Shown piece by piece: positions 1 through 13,700 of a stretch of DNA of 64,000 bases. The stretch spans positions 2,480,001 to 2,544,000 of the forward strand of contig JANJXV010000129.1 of the NCBI GenBank assembly GCA_024803745.1, written 5' to 3'. Position 1 is the stretch's first letter, and every line of letters begins with the position of its first letter. Made by a program: the position numbers and the translations under genes. The DNA comes from Megascapheus bottae (lineage: Eukaryota; Chordata; Mammalia; Rodentia; Geomyidae). The notes below the pieces were generated by a model. It was not told where the DNA came from. It made no database searches and saw only the letters and a program-made list of their open reading frames with translations.

Positions 1-1160
1 ATAGAATGGAAGTGTGTGAAGTCATAGAATGTAGGTGTGTGATGTCAGAATGGAGGTGTGTGAAGTCACAGAATGGAGGTGTGTGACGTCATATATGTTG
101 GTGTGTGAAGTCATAGAATGGAGATGTGAAGTCATAGAATGGAGGTGTGAAGTCATAGAATGGAGGTGTGTGAAGTCACAGAAGGCAGGTGTGTGAAGTC
201 ACAGAATAGAGTTGTGTGAAGTCACAATGGAAGTGTGTGAATTCATAGAATGGAGATGTGTGAAGTCAAAGAATGGAGGTGTGTGAAGTCATACAATGGA
301 GGTGTGTGAAATCACAAAATGGAGGTGTGTGTAGTCACAGAGTGGAGGTGTGTAAAGTCACAGAGTGGAGGTGTGTGAATTCTCAGAATGGAGGTGTGGG
401 AAGTCAAAGAATGGAGGTGTGTGAATTCATAGAATGGAGGTGTGTGAAGTCAAAGAATGGAGGTGTGTGAAGTCATAGAATGGAGGTGTGTGAAGTCATA
501 GAATGGAGGTGTGTGAGGTCATATTGGAGGTGTGTGAAGTCACAGAATGGAAGTGTGTCAACTCAGAAAGGAGGTGTGTGAAGTCATAGAATGGAGGTGT
601 GTGAAGTTATAGAATGGAGGTGTGTGAACTCATAGAATGGAGGAGTGTGAAGTCATAGAATGGAGGTGTGTGAAGTCACAGAAATGAGGTCTTTGAAGTC
701 AAAATGGAAGTGTGTGAATCAGAATGGAGGTGTGTGAAGTCATACAATGGAGGTGTGTGAAGTCACAGAATGGAGGTGTGTGAACTCATAGAATGGAGGA
801 GTGTGAAGTCATAGAATGGAGGTGTGTGAAGTCACAGATGGAGGGGTGTGAAGTCATAGAATGGAGGTGTGTGAAGTCACAGAATGGAGGTGTGTGAACC
901 CAGAATGGAGGTGTGAGAATTAACAGAAGGGAGGTTTGTGTAGTCATAGAATGGATGTTTATGAAGTAAGAATGAAGGTGTGTGAAGTCATAGAATGGAG
1001 GTGTGTGAAGTCAAAATGGAGGTGTGTGAAGTCAAACAATGTAGGTGTGTGAAGTCACAGAATGGAGGTGTGTGAAGTCACAGAATGGAAGTGTGTGAAG
1101 TCAAAATGGAGGTGTGTGAAGTCAAAGAATGGACGTGTGTGAAGTCAAAATTGTGGTGTG
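1..1160 (+). repeat. Partial diverged copy of the right half of the ~4-kb higher-order unit
   Basis: This stretch carries the barcode order seen again at about 3,410-4,195: GTCATACAATGG (291 versus 3,461), TGTGTAGTCACAGAGTGG, TGTGGGAAGTC, TGTGAACCCAG, the TGAAGTAAGAATGAAGG variant, and AAAATTGTGGTG (1,151 versus 4,187). The offset falls from 3,170 to 3,036 bp along the way, so the copies differ by several whole units. It ends near 1,155-1,160, where the sequence switches abruptly to the start of the next long unit. It is probably the end of a higher-order unit that begins before the window. Confidence 0.8.
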
Positions 1161-1214
1161 TGAAGTCAGAATGGAGATGTGTGAAGTCAGAGAATGGAGG
1201 TGTGAAGTCAGAAT

Positions 1215-4200
1215 GCACATGTGTGAAGTCAGAGAATGGAGGTGTGTGAAGTCATAGAACGGAGGTGTGTCTAGTCACAGAATAGAAGTGTGTGAAGTCA
1301 TAGAATGGAGTTGTGTGAAGTCATAGAATGGAGGTGTGTGAAGTCATAGAATGGAGGTGTGTGAAATCATAGAATGGAGGTGTGTGAAATCACAGGATGG
1401 AGGTGTGTGAAGACACAGAATGGAGGTGTGTAAAGTCACAGAGTGGAGGTGTGTGAAGTCACAGAACGGAGGTGTGTGAAGTCAGAGAATGGAGGTGTGT
1501 GAAGTCATAGAATGTAGGTGTGTGAAATCACAGAAAGGAAGTGTGTGTAGTCACAGAGTGGAGGTGTGTAAAGTCCCAGAATGGAGGTGTGTGAAGTCTC
1601 AGAATGGAGGTGTGTGAAGTCATAGAATGGAGGTGTTTGAAGTCATAGAATGTTGGTTTTTGAACTCAGAGAATGGAGGTGTGTGAAGTCACAGAATGGA
1701 GGTGTGTGAGGTCAGATTGAAGGTGTTTGAAGTCACAGAATGGAAGTGTGTCAACTCAGAAAGGAGTTGTGTGAAGTCATAGAATGGAGGTGTGTGAAGT
1801 CATAGAATGGAGGTGTGTGAAATCATAGAATGGAGGTGTGTGAAGTCACAGAAATGAGGTGTTTGAAGTCAAAATGGAAGTATGTGAAGTCAGAATGGAG
1901 GTGTGTGAAGTCATAGAATGGAGGTGTGTGAAGTCATAGAATGGAGGTGTGTGAAGTCACAGAAAGGAGGTGTGTGAACTCATAGAATGGAGGAGTGTGA
2001 AGTCATAGAATGGAGGTGTGTGAAGTCACAGATGGAGGTGTGTGAAGTCATAGAATGGAGGTGTGTGAAGTCCCAGAATGGAGGTGTGTGAAGTCACAGA
2101 ATGGAGGTGTGTGAACCCAGAATGGAGATGTGTGAATTCACAGAAGGGAGGTTTGTGAAGTCATAGAATGGATTGTGTGTGAAATCACAGAATGGAGGTG
2201 TGTGAAGTCACAGAATGGAGGTTTGTGAAGTCATAGAATGGAGGTGTGTGAAGTCACAGAATGCAGGTGTGTGAAGTCAGAATAGAGGTGTGCGAAGTCC
2301 TAGAATGGAGGAGTGTGAAGTCAGAATGGAGTTGTGTGAAGTCATAGAATGGAAGTGTGTGAAGTCAGAATGGAGGTGTGTGAAGTCATAGAATGGAGGT
2401 GTGTCTACTCACAGAATAGAAGTGTGTGAAGTCATAGAATGGAGGTCTGTGAAGTCATAGAACGGAGGGGTGTGAAGTCATAGAATGGAGGTGTGTGAAA
2501 TCATAGAATGGAGGTGTGTGAAATCACAGGATGGAGGTGTGTGAAGACACAGAATGGAGGTGTGTAAAGTCACAGAGTGGAGTTGTGTGAAGTCACAGAA
2601 TGGAGGTGTGTGAAGTCAGAGAATGGAGGTGTGTGAAGTCATAGAATGGAGGTGTGTGAAATCACAGAATGGAAGTGTGTGTAGTCACAGAGTGGAGGTG
2701 TGTAAAGTCACAGAATGGACGTGGTGAAGTCTCAGAATGCAGGTGTGTGCAGTCATAAAATGGAGGTTTTTGAAGTCATAGAATGTTGGTTTTTGAAGTC
2801 AGAGAATGGAGGTGTGTGAAGTCATAGAATGGAGGTGTGTGAGGTCAGATTGGAGGTGTGTGAAGTCACAGAATGGAAGTGTGTCAACTCAGAAAGGAGG
2901 TGTGTGAAGTCATAGAATGGACGTGTGTGAAGTCATAGAATGGAGGTGTGTGAAATTATAGAATGGAGGTGTGTGAAGTCACGGAAATGAGGTGTTTGAA
3001 GTAAAAATGGAAGTATGTGAAATCAGAATGGAGGTGTGTGAAGTCATAGAACGGAGGTATGTGAAGTCATAGAATGGAGGTTTGTGAAGTCACAGAAAGG
3101 AGGTGTGTGAACTCATAGAATGGAGGAGTGTGAAGTCATAGAATGGAGTTGTGTGAAGTCACAGATGGAGGTGTGTGAAGTCATAGACTGGATGTGTGTG
3201 AAGTCACAGAATGGAGGAGGTGTGTGAAGTCAGAGAATGGAGGTGTGTGAACCCAGAATGGAGATGTGAGAATTCACAGAAGGGAGGTTTGTGAAGTCAT
3301 AGAATGGATTGTGTGTGAAATTACAGAATGGAGGTGTGTGAGGTCACAGAATGGAGGTGTGTGAAGTCATAGAATGGAGGTGTGTGAAGTCACAGAATGC
3401 AGGTGTGTGAAGTCAAAGAATGGAGGTGTGTGAATTCATAGAAGGGAGGTGTGTGAAGTCATACAATGGAGGTGTGTGAAATCACAAAATGGAGGTGTGT
3501 GTAGTCACAGAGTGGAGGTGTGTAAAGTCACAGAGTGGAGGTGTGTGAATTCTCAGAATGGAGGTGTGGGAAGTCACAGAATGGAGGTGTGTGAAGTCAA
3601 AGAATGGAGGTGTGTGAATTCATAGAATGGAGGTGTGTGAAGTCAAAGAATGGAGGTGTGTGAAGTCATAGAATGGAGGTGTGTGAAGTCATAGAATGGA
3701 GGTGTGTGAGGTCATATTGGAGGTGTGTGAAGTCACAGAATGGAAGTGTGTGAATCAGAATGGAGGTGTGTGAAGTCATAGAATGGAGGTGTGTGAAGTC
3801 ACAGAATGGAGGTGTGTGAACTCATAGAATGGAGGAGTGTGAAGTCATAGAATGGAGGTGTGTGAAGTCACAGATGGAGGGGTGTGAAGTCATAGAATGG
3901 AGGTGTGTGAAGTCACAGAATGGAGGTGTGTGAACCCAGAATGGAGGTGTGTGAATTAACAGAAGGGAGGTTTGTGTAGTCATAGTATGGATGTTTCTGA
4001 AGTAAGAATGAAGGTGTGTGAAGTCATAGAATGGAGGTGTGTGAAGTCAAAATGGAGGTGTGTGAAGTCAAACAATGTAGGTGTGTGAAGTCACAGAATG
4101 GAGGTGTGTGAAGTCACAGAATGGAAGTGTGTGTAGTCAAAATGGAGGTGTGTGAAGTCAAAGAATGGACGTGTGTGAAGTCAAAATTGTGGTGTGTGAA

Positions 4201-5260
4201 GTCACAAATGTAGGTTTGTGAGGTCAAAGAATGGATGTGTGTGAAGTCAAAATGGAGGTGTGTGAGGTCAAAGAATGGATGTGTGTGAAGTCATAGAATG
4301 GAGGTGTATGAAGTCATGGAATGGAGGTTTGTGAAGTCAAACATTGGAAGCGTGTGAAGTTACAGAATGGAGGTGTGTGAAGTCATAGAATGGAGGTGTG
4401 TGAAGTCAGAGAATGGAGGTGTGTGAAGTCAGATTGCAGGTTTTGAAGTCATAGAATGGAGGTTGTGAAGTCATAGATTGAAGGTTTGTGGAAGTCATAG
4501 TATGGAGGTGTGTGAAGACACAGAATGGAGGTGTGTGAACTCAGAGTGGAGGTGTGTGAAGTCACAGAATGGATGTGTGTGAAGTCATAGAATGGAAGTG
4601 TGTGAAGTCATAGAATGGAGTTGTGTAAAGTCAGAACGGAGGTGTGTGAAATCACACTATGGAGGGGTGTGAACTCAGATTTGAGGTGTGTGAGGTCAGA
4701 GAATGGAGGTGTGTGAAGTCATATAACGAGGTGTGTGAAGTCACAGAATGGAGGTGTGCGAAGACACAGAATGTCGGTGTGTGAACTCAGAGTGGAGATG
4801 TGTGAAGTCACAGAATGGAGGTGTGTGAAGTCATAGAATGGAAGTGTGTGAAGTCATAGAATGGAGGTGTGTGAAGTCAGAATGGAGGTGTGTGAAGTCA
4901 CAAATGGAGGTGTGTTAACTCAGAATGTAGGTGTGTGAAGTCAAAGAATGGAGGTGTGTGAAGTCAAAATTTTGATGTGTGAAGTCACAAATGGAGGTGT
5001 GTGAAGTCACAGAGTGGAGGTGTGTGAAATCAAAATGGAATTTTGTGAAGTCAAAGAAAGGAGTTGTGTGAAGTCATAGAATGGATGTGTATGAAGTCAT
5101 GGAATGGAGGTTGGTGAAGTCATACATTGGAAGTGTGTGAAGTTACAGAATGGAGGTGTGTGAAGTCATAGAAGGGAGATGTGTGAAGTCATAGATTGGA
5201 GGTGTGTGAAGTCAGAATGGAGATGTGTGATGTCAGAGAATGGAGGTGTGAAGTCAGAAT
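1215..5260 (+). repeat. Higher-order repeat unit U1, 4,046 bp
   Basis: The unit is defined from one GCACATGTG barcode (1,215) to the next (5,261). It holds about 175 basic units. Its left part contains two ~1.13-kb repeats, marked by GTGTCTAGTC at 1,270 and GTGTCTACTC at 2,404. Its right part holds the TGTGGGAAGTC, TGTGAACCCAG, TTTCTGAAGTAAG and GATTGCAGG barcodes. The same unit recurs as U3 with identical length and only scattered substitutions seen, for example CATAGTATGG near 3,985 against CATAGAATGG in U3. Confidence 0.88.
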
Positions 5261-8200
5261 GCACATGTGTGAAGTCATAGAATGGAGGTGTGTGAAGTCA
5301 TAGAACGGAGGTGTGTCTAGTCACAGAATAGAAGTGTGTGAAGTCATAGAATGGAGGTGTGTGAAGTCATAGAATGGAGGTGTGTGAAGTCATAGAATGG
5401 AGGTGTGTGAAATCATAGAATGGAGGTGTGTGAAATCACAGGATGGAGGTGTGTGAAGACACAGAATGGAGGTGTGTAAAGTCACAGAGTGGAGGTGTGT
5501 GAAGTCACAGAATGGAGGTGTGTGAAGTCAGAGAATGGAGGTGTGTGAAGTCATAGAATGTAGGTGTGTGAAATCACAGAAAGGAAGTGTGTGTAGTCAC
5601 AGAGTGGAGGTGTGTAAAGTCCCAGAATGGAGGTGTGTGAAGTCTCAGAATGGAGGTGTGTGAAGTCATAGAATGGAGGTGTTTGAAGTCATAGAATGTT
5701 GGTTTTTGAACTCAGAGAATGGAGGTGTGTGAAGTCACAGAATGGAGGTGTGTGAGGTCAGATTGAAGGTGTTTGAAGTCACAGAATGGAAGTGTGTCAA
5801 CGCAGAAAGGAGTTGTGTGAAGTCATAGAATGGAGGTGTGTGAAGTCATAGAATGGAGGTGTGTGAAATCATAGAATGGAGGTGTGTGAAGTCACAGAAA
5901 TGAGGTGTTTGAAGTCAAAATGGAAGTATGTGAAGTCAGAATGGAGGTGTGTGAAGTCATAGAATGGAGGTGTGTGAAGTCATAGAATGGAGGTGTGTGA
6001 AGTCACAGAAAGGAGGTGTGTGAACTCATAGAATGGAGGAGTGTGAAGTCATAGAATGGAGGTGTGTGAAGTCACAGATGGAGGTGTGTGAAGTCATAGA
6101 ATGGAGGTGTGTGAAGTCCCAGAATGGAGGTGTGTGAAGTCACAGAATGGAGGTGTGTGAACCCAGAATGGAGATGTGTGAATTCACAGAAGGGAGGTTT
6201 GTGAAGTCATAGAATGGATTGTGTGTGAAATCACAGAATGGAGGTGTGTGAAGTCACAGAATGGAGGTGTGTAAAGTCACAGAGTTGAGCTGTGTGAAGT
6301 CACAGAATGGAGGTTTGTGAAGTCATAGAATGGAGGTGTGTGAAGTCACAGAATGCAGGTGTGTGAAGTCAGAATAGAGGTGTGCGAAGTCATAGAATGG
6401 AGGAGTGTGAAGTCAGAATGGAGTTGTGTGAAGTCATAGAATGGAAGTGTGTGAAGTCAGAATGGAGGTGTGTGAAGTCATAGAATGGAGGTGTGTCTAC
6501 TCACAGAATAGAAGTGTGTGAAGTCATAGAATGGAGGTCTGTGAAGTCATAGAACGGAGGGGTGTGAAGTCATAGAATGGAGGTGTGTGAAATCATAGAA
6601 TGGAGGTGTGTGAAATCACAGGATGGAGGTGTGTGAAGACACAGAATGGAGGTGTGTAAAGTCACAGAGTGGAGTTGTGTGAAGTCATAGAATGGAGGTG
6701 TGTGAAGTCATAGAATGGAGGTGTGTGAAATCACAGAATGGAAGTGTGTGTAGTCACAGAGTGGAGGTGTGTAAAGTCACAGAATTGAGGTGGTGAAGTC
6801 TCAGAATGCAGGTGTATGAAGTCATAAAATGGAGGTTTTTGAAGTCATAGAATGTTGGTTTTTGAAGTCAGAGAATGGAGGTGTGTGAAGTCATAGAATG
6901 GAGGTGTGTGAGGTCAGATTGGAGGTGTGTGAAGTCACAGAATGGAAGTGTGTCAACTCAGAAAGGAGGTGTGTGAAGTCATAGAATGGACGTGTGTGAA
7001 GTCATAGAATGGAGGTGTGTGAAATCATAGAATGGAGGTGTGTGAAGTCACGGAAATGAGGTGTTTGAAGTAAAAATGGAAGTATGTGAAGTCAGAATGG
7101 AGGTGTGTGAAGTCATAGAACGGAGGTGTGTGAAGTCATAGAATGGAGGTGTGTGAAGTCACAGAAAGGAGGTGTGTGAACTCATAGAATGGAGGAGTGT
7201 GAAGTCATAGAATGGAGTTGTGTGAAGTCACAGATGGAGGTGTGTGAAGTCATAGACTGGATGTGTGTGAAGTCACAGAATGGAGGAGGTGTGTGAAGTC
7301 ACAGAATGGAGGTGTGTGAACCCAGAATGGAGATGTGAGAATTCACAGAAGGGAGGTTTGTGAAGTCATAGAATGGATTGTGTGTGAAATCACAGAATGG
7401 AGGTGTGTGAAGTCACAGAATGCAGGTGTGTAAAGTCACAGAGTGGAGGTGTGTGAAGTCACAGAATGGAGGTTTGTGAAGTCATAGAATGGAGGTGTGT
7501 GAAGTCACAGAATGCAGGTGTGTGAAGTCAGAATAAAGGTATGCGAAGTCCTAGAATGGAGGAGTGTGAAGTCAGAATGGAGCTGTGTGAAGTCATAGAA
7601 TGGAAGTGTGTGAAGTCAGAATGGAGGTGTGTGAAGTCATAGAATGGAGGTGTGTCTACTCACAGAATAGAAGTATGTGAAGTCATAGAATGGAGGTCTG
7701 TGAAGTCATAGAATTGAGGTGTGTGAAGTCATAGAATGGAGGTGTGTGAAATCATAGAATGGAGGTGTGTGAAATCACAGGATGGAGGTGTGTGAACTCA
7801 TAGAATGGAGGAGTGTGAAGTCATAGAATGGACGTGTGAGAAGTCACAGATGGAGGTGTGTAAAGTCACAGAGTGGAGGTGTGTGAAGTCTCAGAATGGA
7901 GGTGTGTGAAGTCCCAGAATGGAGGTGTGTGAAGTCACTGAATGGAGGTGTGTGAACCCAGAATGGAGATGTGAGAATTCACAGAAGGGAGGTTTGTGAA
8001 GTCATAGAATGGATTGTGTGTGAAATCACAGAATGGAGGTGTGTGAAGTCACAGAATTGAGGTGTGTAAAGTCATAGAGTGGAGGTGTGTGAAGTCACAG
8101 AATGGAGGTTTGTGAAGTCATAGAATGGAGGTGTGTGAAGTCACAGAATGCAGGTGTGTGAAGTCAGAATAGAGGTGTGCGAAGTCCTAGAATGGAGGAG

Positions 8201-10722
8201 TGTGAAGTCAGAATGGAGTTGTGTGACGTCATAGAATGGAAGTGTGTGAAGTCAGAATGGAGGTGTGTGAAGTCATAGAATGGAGGTGTGTCTACTCACA
8301 GAATAGAAGTGTGTGAAGTCATAGAATGGAGGTCTGTGAAGTCATAGAACGGAGGGGTGTGAAGTCATAGAATGGAGGTGTGTGAAATCATAGAATGGAG
8401 GTGTGTGAAATCACAGGATGGAGGTGTGTGAAGACACAGAATGGAGGTGTGTAAAGTCACAGAGTGGAGTTGTGTTAAGTCACAGAATGGAGGTGTGTGA
8501 AGTCAGAGAATGGAGGTGTGTGAAGTCATAGAATGGAGGTGTGTGAAATCACAGAATGGAAGTGTGTGTAGTCACAGAGTGGAGGTGTGTAAAGTCACAG
8601 AATGGAGGTGGTGAAGTCTCAGAATGCAGGTGTGTGAAGTCATAAAATGGAGGTTTTTGAAGTCATAGAATGTTGGTTTTTGAAGTCAGAGAATGGAGGT
8701 GTGTGAAGTCATATAATGGAGGTGTGTGAGGTCAGATTGGAGGTGTGTGAAGTCACAGAATGGAAGTGTGTCAACTAAGAAAGGAGGTGTGTGAAGTCAT
8801 AGAATGGAGGTGTGTGAAGTCATAGAATGGAGGTGTGTGAAATCATAGAATGGAGGTGTGTGAAGTCACGGAAATGAGGTGTTTGAAGTAAAAATGGAAG
8901 TATGTGAAGTCAGAATGGAGGTGTGTGAAATCATAGAACGGAAGTGTGTGAAGTCATAGAATGGAGGTGTGTGAAGTCACAGAAAGGAGGTGTGTGAACT
9001 CATAGAATGGAGGAGTGTGAAGTCATAGAATGGAGTTGTGTGAAGTCACAGATGGAGGTGTGTGAAGTCATAGACTGGATGTGTGTGAAGTCACAGAATG
9101 GAGGAGGTGTGTGAAGTCACAGAATGGAGGTGTGTGAACCCAGAATGGAGATGTGAGAATTCACAGAAGGGAGGTTTGTGAAGTCATAGAATGGATTGTG
9201 TGTGAAATCACAGAATGGAGGTGTGTGAAGTCACAGAATGCAGGTGTGTAAAGTCACAGAGTGGAGGTGTGTGAAGTCACAGAATGGAGGTTTGTGAAGT
9301 CATAGAATGGAGGTGTGTGAAGTCACAGAATGCAGGTGTGTGAAGTCAGAATAAAGGTATGCGAAGTCCTAGAATGGAGGAGTGTGAAGTCAGAATGGAG
9401 CTGTGTGAAGTCATAGAATGGAAGTGTGTGAAGTCAGAATGGAGGTGTGTGAAGTCATAGAATGGAGGTGTGTCTACTCACAGAATAGAAGTATGTGAAG
9501 TCATAGAATGGAGGTCTGTGAAGTCATAGAATGGAGGTGTCTGAAGTCATAGAATGGAGGTTTGTGAAATCATAGAATGGAGGTGTGTGAAATCACAGGA
9601 TGGAGGTGTGTGAACTCATAGAATGGAGGAGTGTGAAGTCATAGAATGGACGTGTGAGAAGTCACAGATGGAGGTGTGTGAAGTCATAGAATGGAGGTGT
9701 GTGAAATCATAGAATGGAGGTGTGTGAAGTCACAGAATTGAGGTGTGTGAAGTCAGAATGGAGGTGTGTGAAGTCATAGAATGGAGGTGTGTGAAATCAT
9801 AGAATGGAGGTGTGTGTAGTCACAGAGTGGAGGTGTGTAAAGTCACAGAGTGGAGATGTGTGAAGTCTCAGAATGGAGGTGTGTTAAGTCATAGAATGGA
9901 GGTGTTTGAAGTCATAGAATATTGGTTTTTGAAGTCAGAGAATGGAGGTGTGAACCCAGAATGGATTTGTGTGAATTCACAGAAGGGAGGTTTGTGAAGT
10001 CATAGAATGGATTGTGTGTGAAATCACAGGATGTAGGTGTGTGAAGTCACAGAATGGAGGTGTGTAAAGTCACAGAGTGGAGGTGTGTGAAGTCACAGAA
10101 TGGAGGTGTGTGAAGTTATAGAATGGAGGTGTGTGAAGTCACAGAATGCAGGTGTGTGAAGTCAGAACAGGTGTGCGAAGTCATAGAATGGAGGAGTGTG
10201 AATGAGAATGGAGCTGTGTGAAGTCATAGAATGGAAGTGTGTGAATTCAGAATGGAGGTGTGTGAACTCATAGAATGGAGGTGTATGAAGTCACAATGGA
10301 GGTGTGTGAAGTCAAATAATGGAGGTGTGTGAACTCAGAAAGGAGGTGTGTAAAGTCATAGAATAGAGGTCTGTGAAGTCACAGAATGGAGGTGTGTGAA
10401 ATCATAGAATGGAGGTGTGTGAAGTCACAGAATTGAGGTGTGTGAAGTCAGAATGGAGGTGTGTGAAGTCACAGAGTGGAGGTGTGTGAAATCAAAATGG
10501 AATTTTGTGAAGTCAAAGAAAGGAGTTGTGTGAAGTCATAGAATGGATGTGTATGAAGTCATGGAATGGAGGTTGGTGAAGTCAAACATTGGAAGTGTGT
10601 GAAGTTACAGAATGGAGGTGTGTGAAGTCATAGAAGGGAGATGTGTGAAGTCATAGATTGGAGGTGTGTGAAGTCAGAATGGAGATGTGTGAAGTCAGAG
10701 AATGGAGGTGTGAAGTCAGAAT
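5261..10722 (+). repeat. Higher-order repeat unit U2, 5,462 bp (expanded left-type repeats)
   Basis: U2 begins like U1 but replaces the right half of the unit with further copies of the left-type ~1.15-kb repeat. GTGTCTACTC markers lie at 6,496, 7,655, 8,291 and 9,473, spaced 1,159, 636 and 1,182 bp, after the related GTGTCTAGTC at 5,316. At about 10,471 it jumps back to the sequence that precedes U2 itself (compare 5,009), where GTCACAGAGTGG is followed by the GAATTTTGTG variant. A second copy of most of U2 lies at 21,635-26,862. Confidence 0.85.
6100..9700 (+). repeat. ~1.8-kb direct tandem pair within U2
   Basis: Two adjacent copies are offset by 1,795 bp on the left (GGATTGTGTG at 6,216 and 8,011) and by 1,818 bp on the right (GTGAAGTCTC at 6,793 and 8,611). 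The 23-bp rise comes from one extra basic unit of the GTCAGAGAATGG type in the second copy. The limits are approximate because the basic units of the flanks also align. A TGGACGTGTGAGAAG barcode at 7,831 and 9,649 confirms the right end. Confidence 0.8.
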
Positions 10723-13700
10723 GCACATGTGTGAAGTCATAGAATGGAGGTGTGTGAAGTCATAGAACGGAGGTGTGTCTAGTCACAGAATAGAAGTGTG
10801 TGAAGTCATAGAATGGAGTTGTGTGAAGTCATAGAATGGAGGTGTGTGAAGTCATAGAATGGAGGTGTGTGAAATCATAGAATGGAGGTGTGTGAAATCA
10901 CAGGATGGAGGTGTGTGAAGACACAGAATGGAGGTGTGTAAAGTCACAGAGTGGAGGTGTGTGAAGTCACAGAACGGAGGTGTGTGAAGTCAGAGAATGG
11001 AGGTGTGTGAAGTCATAGAATGTAGGTGTGTGAAATCACAGAAAGGAAGTGTGTGTAGTCACAGAGTGGAGGTGTGTAAAGTCCCAGAATGGAGGTGTGT
11101 GAAGTCTCAGAATGGAGGTGTGTGAAGTCATAGAATGGAGGTGTTTGAAGTCATAGAATGTTGGTTTTTGAACTCAGAGAATGGAGGTGTGTGAAGTCAC
11201 AGAATGGAGGTGTGTGAGGTCAGATTGAAGGTGTTTGAAGTCACAGAATGGAAGTGTGTCAACTCAGAAAGGAGTTGTGTGAAGTCATAGAATGGAGGTG
11301 TGTGAAGTCATAGAATGGAGGTGTGTGAAATCATAGAATGGAGGTGTGTGAAGTCACAGAAATGAGGTGTTTGAAGTCAAAATGGAAGTATGTGAAGTCA
11401 GAATGGAGGTGTGTGAAGTCATAGAATGGAGGTGTGTGAAGTCATAGAATGGAGGTGTGTGAAGTCACAGAAAGGAGGTGTGTGAACTCATAGAATGGAG
11501 GAGTGTGAAGTCATAGAATGGAGGTGTGTGAAGTCACAGATGGAGGTGTGTGAAGTCATAGAATGGAGGTGTGTGAAGTCCCAGAATGGAGGTGTGTGAA
11601 GTCACAGAATGGAGGTGTGTGAACCCAGAATGGAGATGTGTGAATTCACAGAAGGGAGGTTTGTGAAGTCATAGAATGGATTGTGTGTGAAATCACAGAA
11701 TGGAGGTGTGTGAAGTCACAGAATGGAGGTTTGTGAAGTCATAGAATGGAGGTGTGTGAAGTCACAGAATGCAGGTGTGTGAAGTCAGAATAGAGGTGTG
11801 CGAAGTCCTAGAATGGAGGAGTGTGAAGTCAGAATGGAGTTGTGTGAAGTCATAGAATGGAAGTGTGTGAAGTCAGAATGGAGGTGTGTGAAGTCATAGA
11901 ATGGAGGTGTGTCTACTCACAGAATAGAAGTGTGTGAAGTCATAGAATGGAGGTCTGTGAAGTCATAGAACGGAGGGGTGTGAAGTCATAGAATGGAGGT
12001 GTGTGAAATCATAGAATGGAGGTGTGTGAAATCACAGGATGGAGGTGTGTGAAGACACAGAATGGAGGTGTGTAAAGTCACAGAGTGGAGTTGTGTGAAG
12101 TCACAGAATGGAGGTGTGTGAAGTCAGAGAATGGAGGTGTGTGAAGTCATAGAATGGAGGTGTGTGAAATCACAGAATGGAAGTGTGTGTAGTCACAGAG
12201 TGGAGGTGTGTAAAGTCACAGAATGGACGTGGTGAAGTCTCAGAATGCAGGTGTGTGCAGTCATAAAATGGAGGTTTTTGAAGTCATAGAATGTTGGTTT
12301 TTGAAGTCAGAGAATGGAGGTGTGTGAAGTCATAGAATGGAGGTGTGTGAGGTCAGATTGGAGGTGTGTGAAGTCACAGAATGGAAGTGTGTCAACTCAG
12401 AAAGGAGGTGTGTGAAGTCATAGAATGGACGTGTGTGAAGTCATAGAATGGAGGTGTGTGAAATTATAGAATGGAGGTGTGTGAAGTCACGGAAATGAGG
12501 TGTTTGAAGTAAAAATGGAAGTATGTGAAATCAGAATGGAGGTGTGTGAAGTCATAGAACGGAGGTGTGTGAAGTCATAGAATGGAGGTTTGTGAAGTCA
12601 CAGAAAGGAGGTGTGTGAACTCATAGAATGGAGGAGTGTGAAGTCATAGAATGGAGTTGTGTGAAGTCACAGATGGAGGTGTGTGAAGTCATAGACTGGA
12701 TGTGTGTGAAGTCACAGAATGGAGGAGGTGTGTGAAGTCAGAGAATGGAGGTGTGTGAACCCAGAATGGAGATGTGAGAATTCACAGAAGGGAGGTTTGT
12801 GAAGTCATAGAATGGATTGTGTGTGAAATTACAGAATGGAGGTGTGTGAGGTCACAGAATGGAGGTGTGTGAAGTCATAGAATGGAGGTGTGTGAAGTCA
12901 CAGAATGCAGGTGTGTGAAGTCAAAGAATGGAGGTGTGTGAATTCATAGAAGGGAGGTGTGTGAAGTCATACAATGGAGGTGTGTGAAATCACAAAATGG
13001 AGGTGTGTGTAGTCACAGAGTGGAGGTGTGTAAAGTCACAGAGTGGAGGTGTGTGAATTCTCAGAATGGAGGTGTGGGAAGTCACAGAATGGAGGTGTGT
13101 GAAGTCAAAGAATGGAGGTGTGTGAATTCATAGAATGGAGGTGTGTGAAGTCAAAGAATGGAGGTGTGTGAAGTCATAGAATGGAGGTGTGTGAAGTCAT
13201 AGAATGGAGGTGTGTGAGGTCATATTGGAGGTGTGTGAAGTCACAGAATGGAAGTGTGTGAATCAGAATGGAGGTGTGTGAAGTCATAGAATGGAGGTGT
13301 GTGAAGTCACAGAATGGAGGTGTGTGAACTCATAGAATGGAGGAGTGTGAAGTCATAGAATGGAGGTGTGTGAAGTCACAGATGGAGGGGTGTGAAGTCA
13401 TAGAATGGAGGTGTGTGAAGTCACAGAATGGAGGTGTGTGAACCCAGAATGGAGGTGTGTGAATTAACAGAAGGGAGGTTTGTGTAGTCATAGAATGGAT
13501 GTTTCTGAAGTAAGAATGAAGGTGTGTGAAGTCATAGAATGGAGGTGTGTGAAGTCAAAATGGAGGTGTGTGAAGTCAAACAATGTAGGTGTGTGAAGTC
13601 ACAGAATGGAGGTGTGTGAAGTCACAGAATGGAAGTGTGTGTAGTCAAAATGGAGGTGTGTGAAGTCAAAGAATGGACGTGTGTGAAGTCAAAATTGTGG

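Noticed and set aside
9812..9997. Open frame of 61 codons on the + strand, found identically at 26,203-26,388
   Set aside because: It is a reading of the satellite. The second occurrence is explained by the 16.4-kb offset duplication, not by protein conservation.
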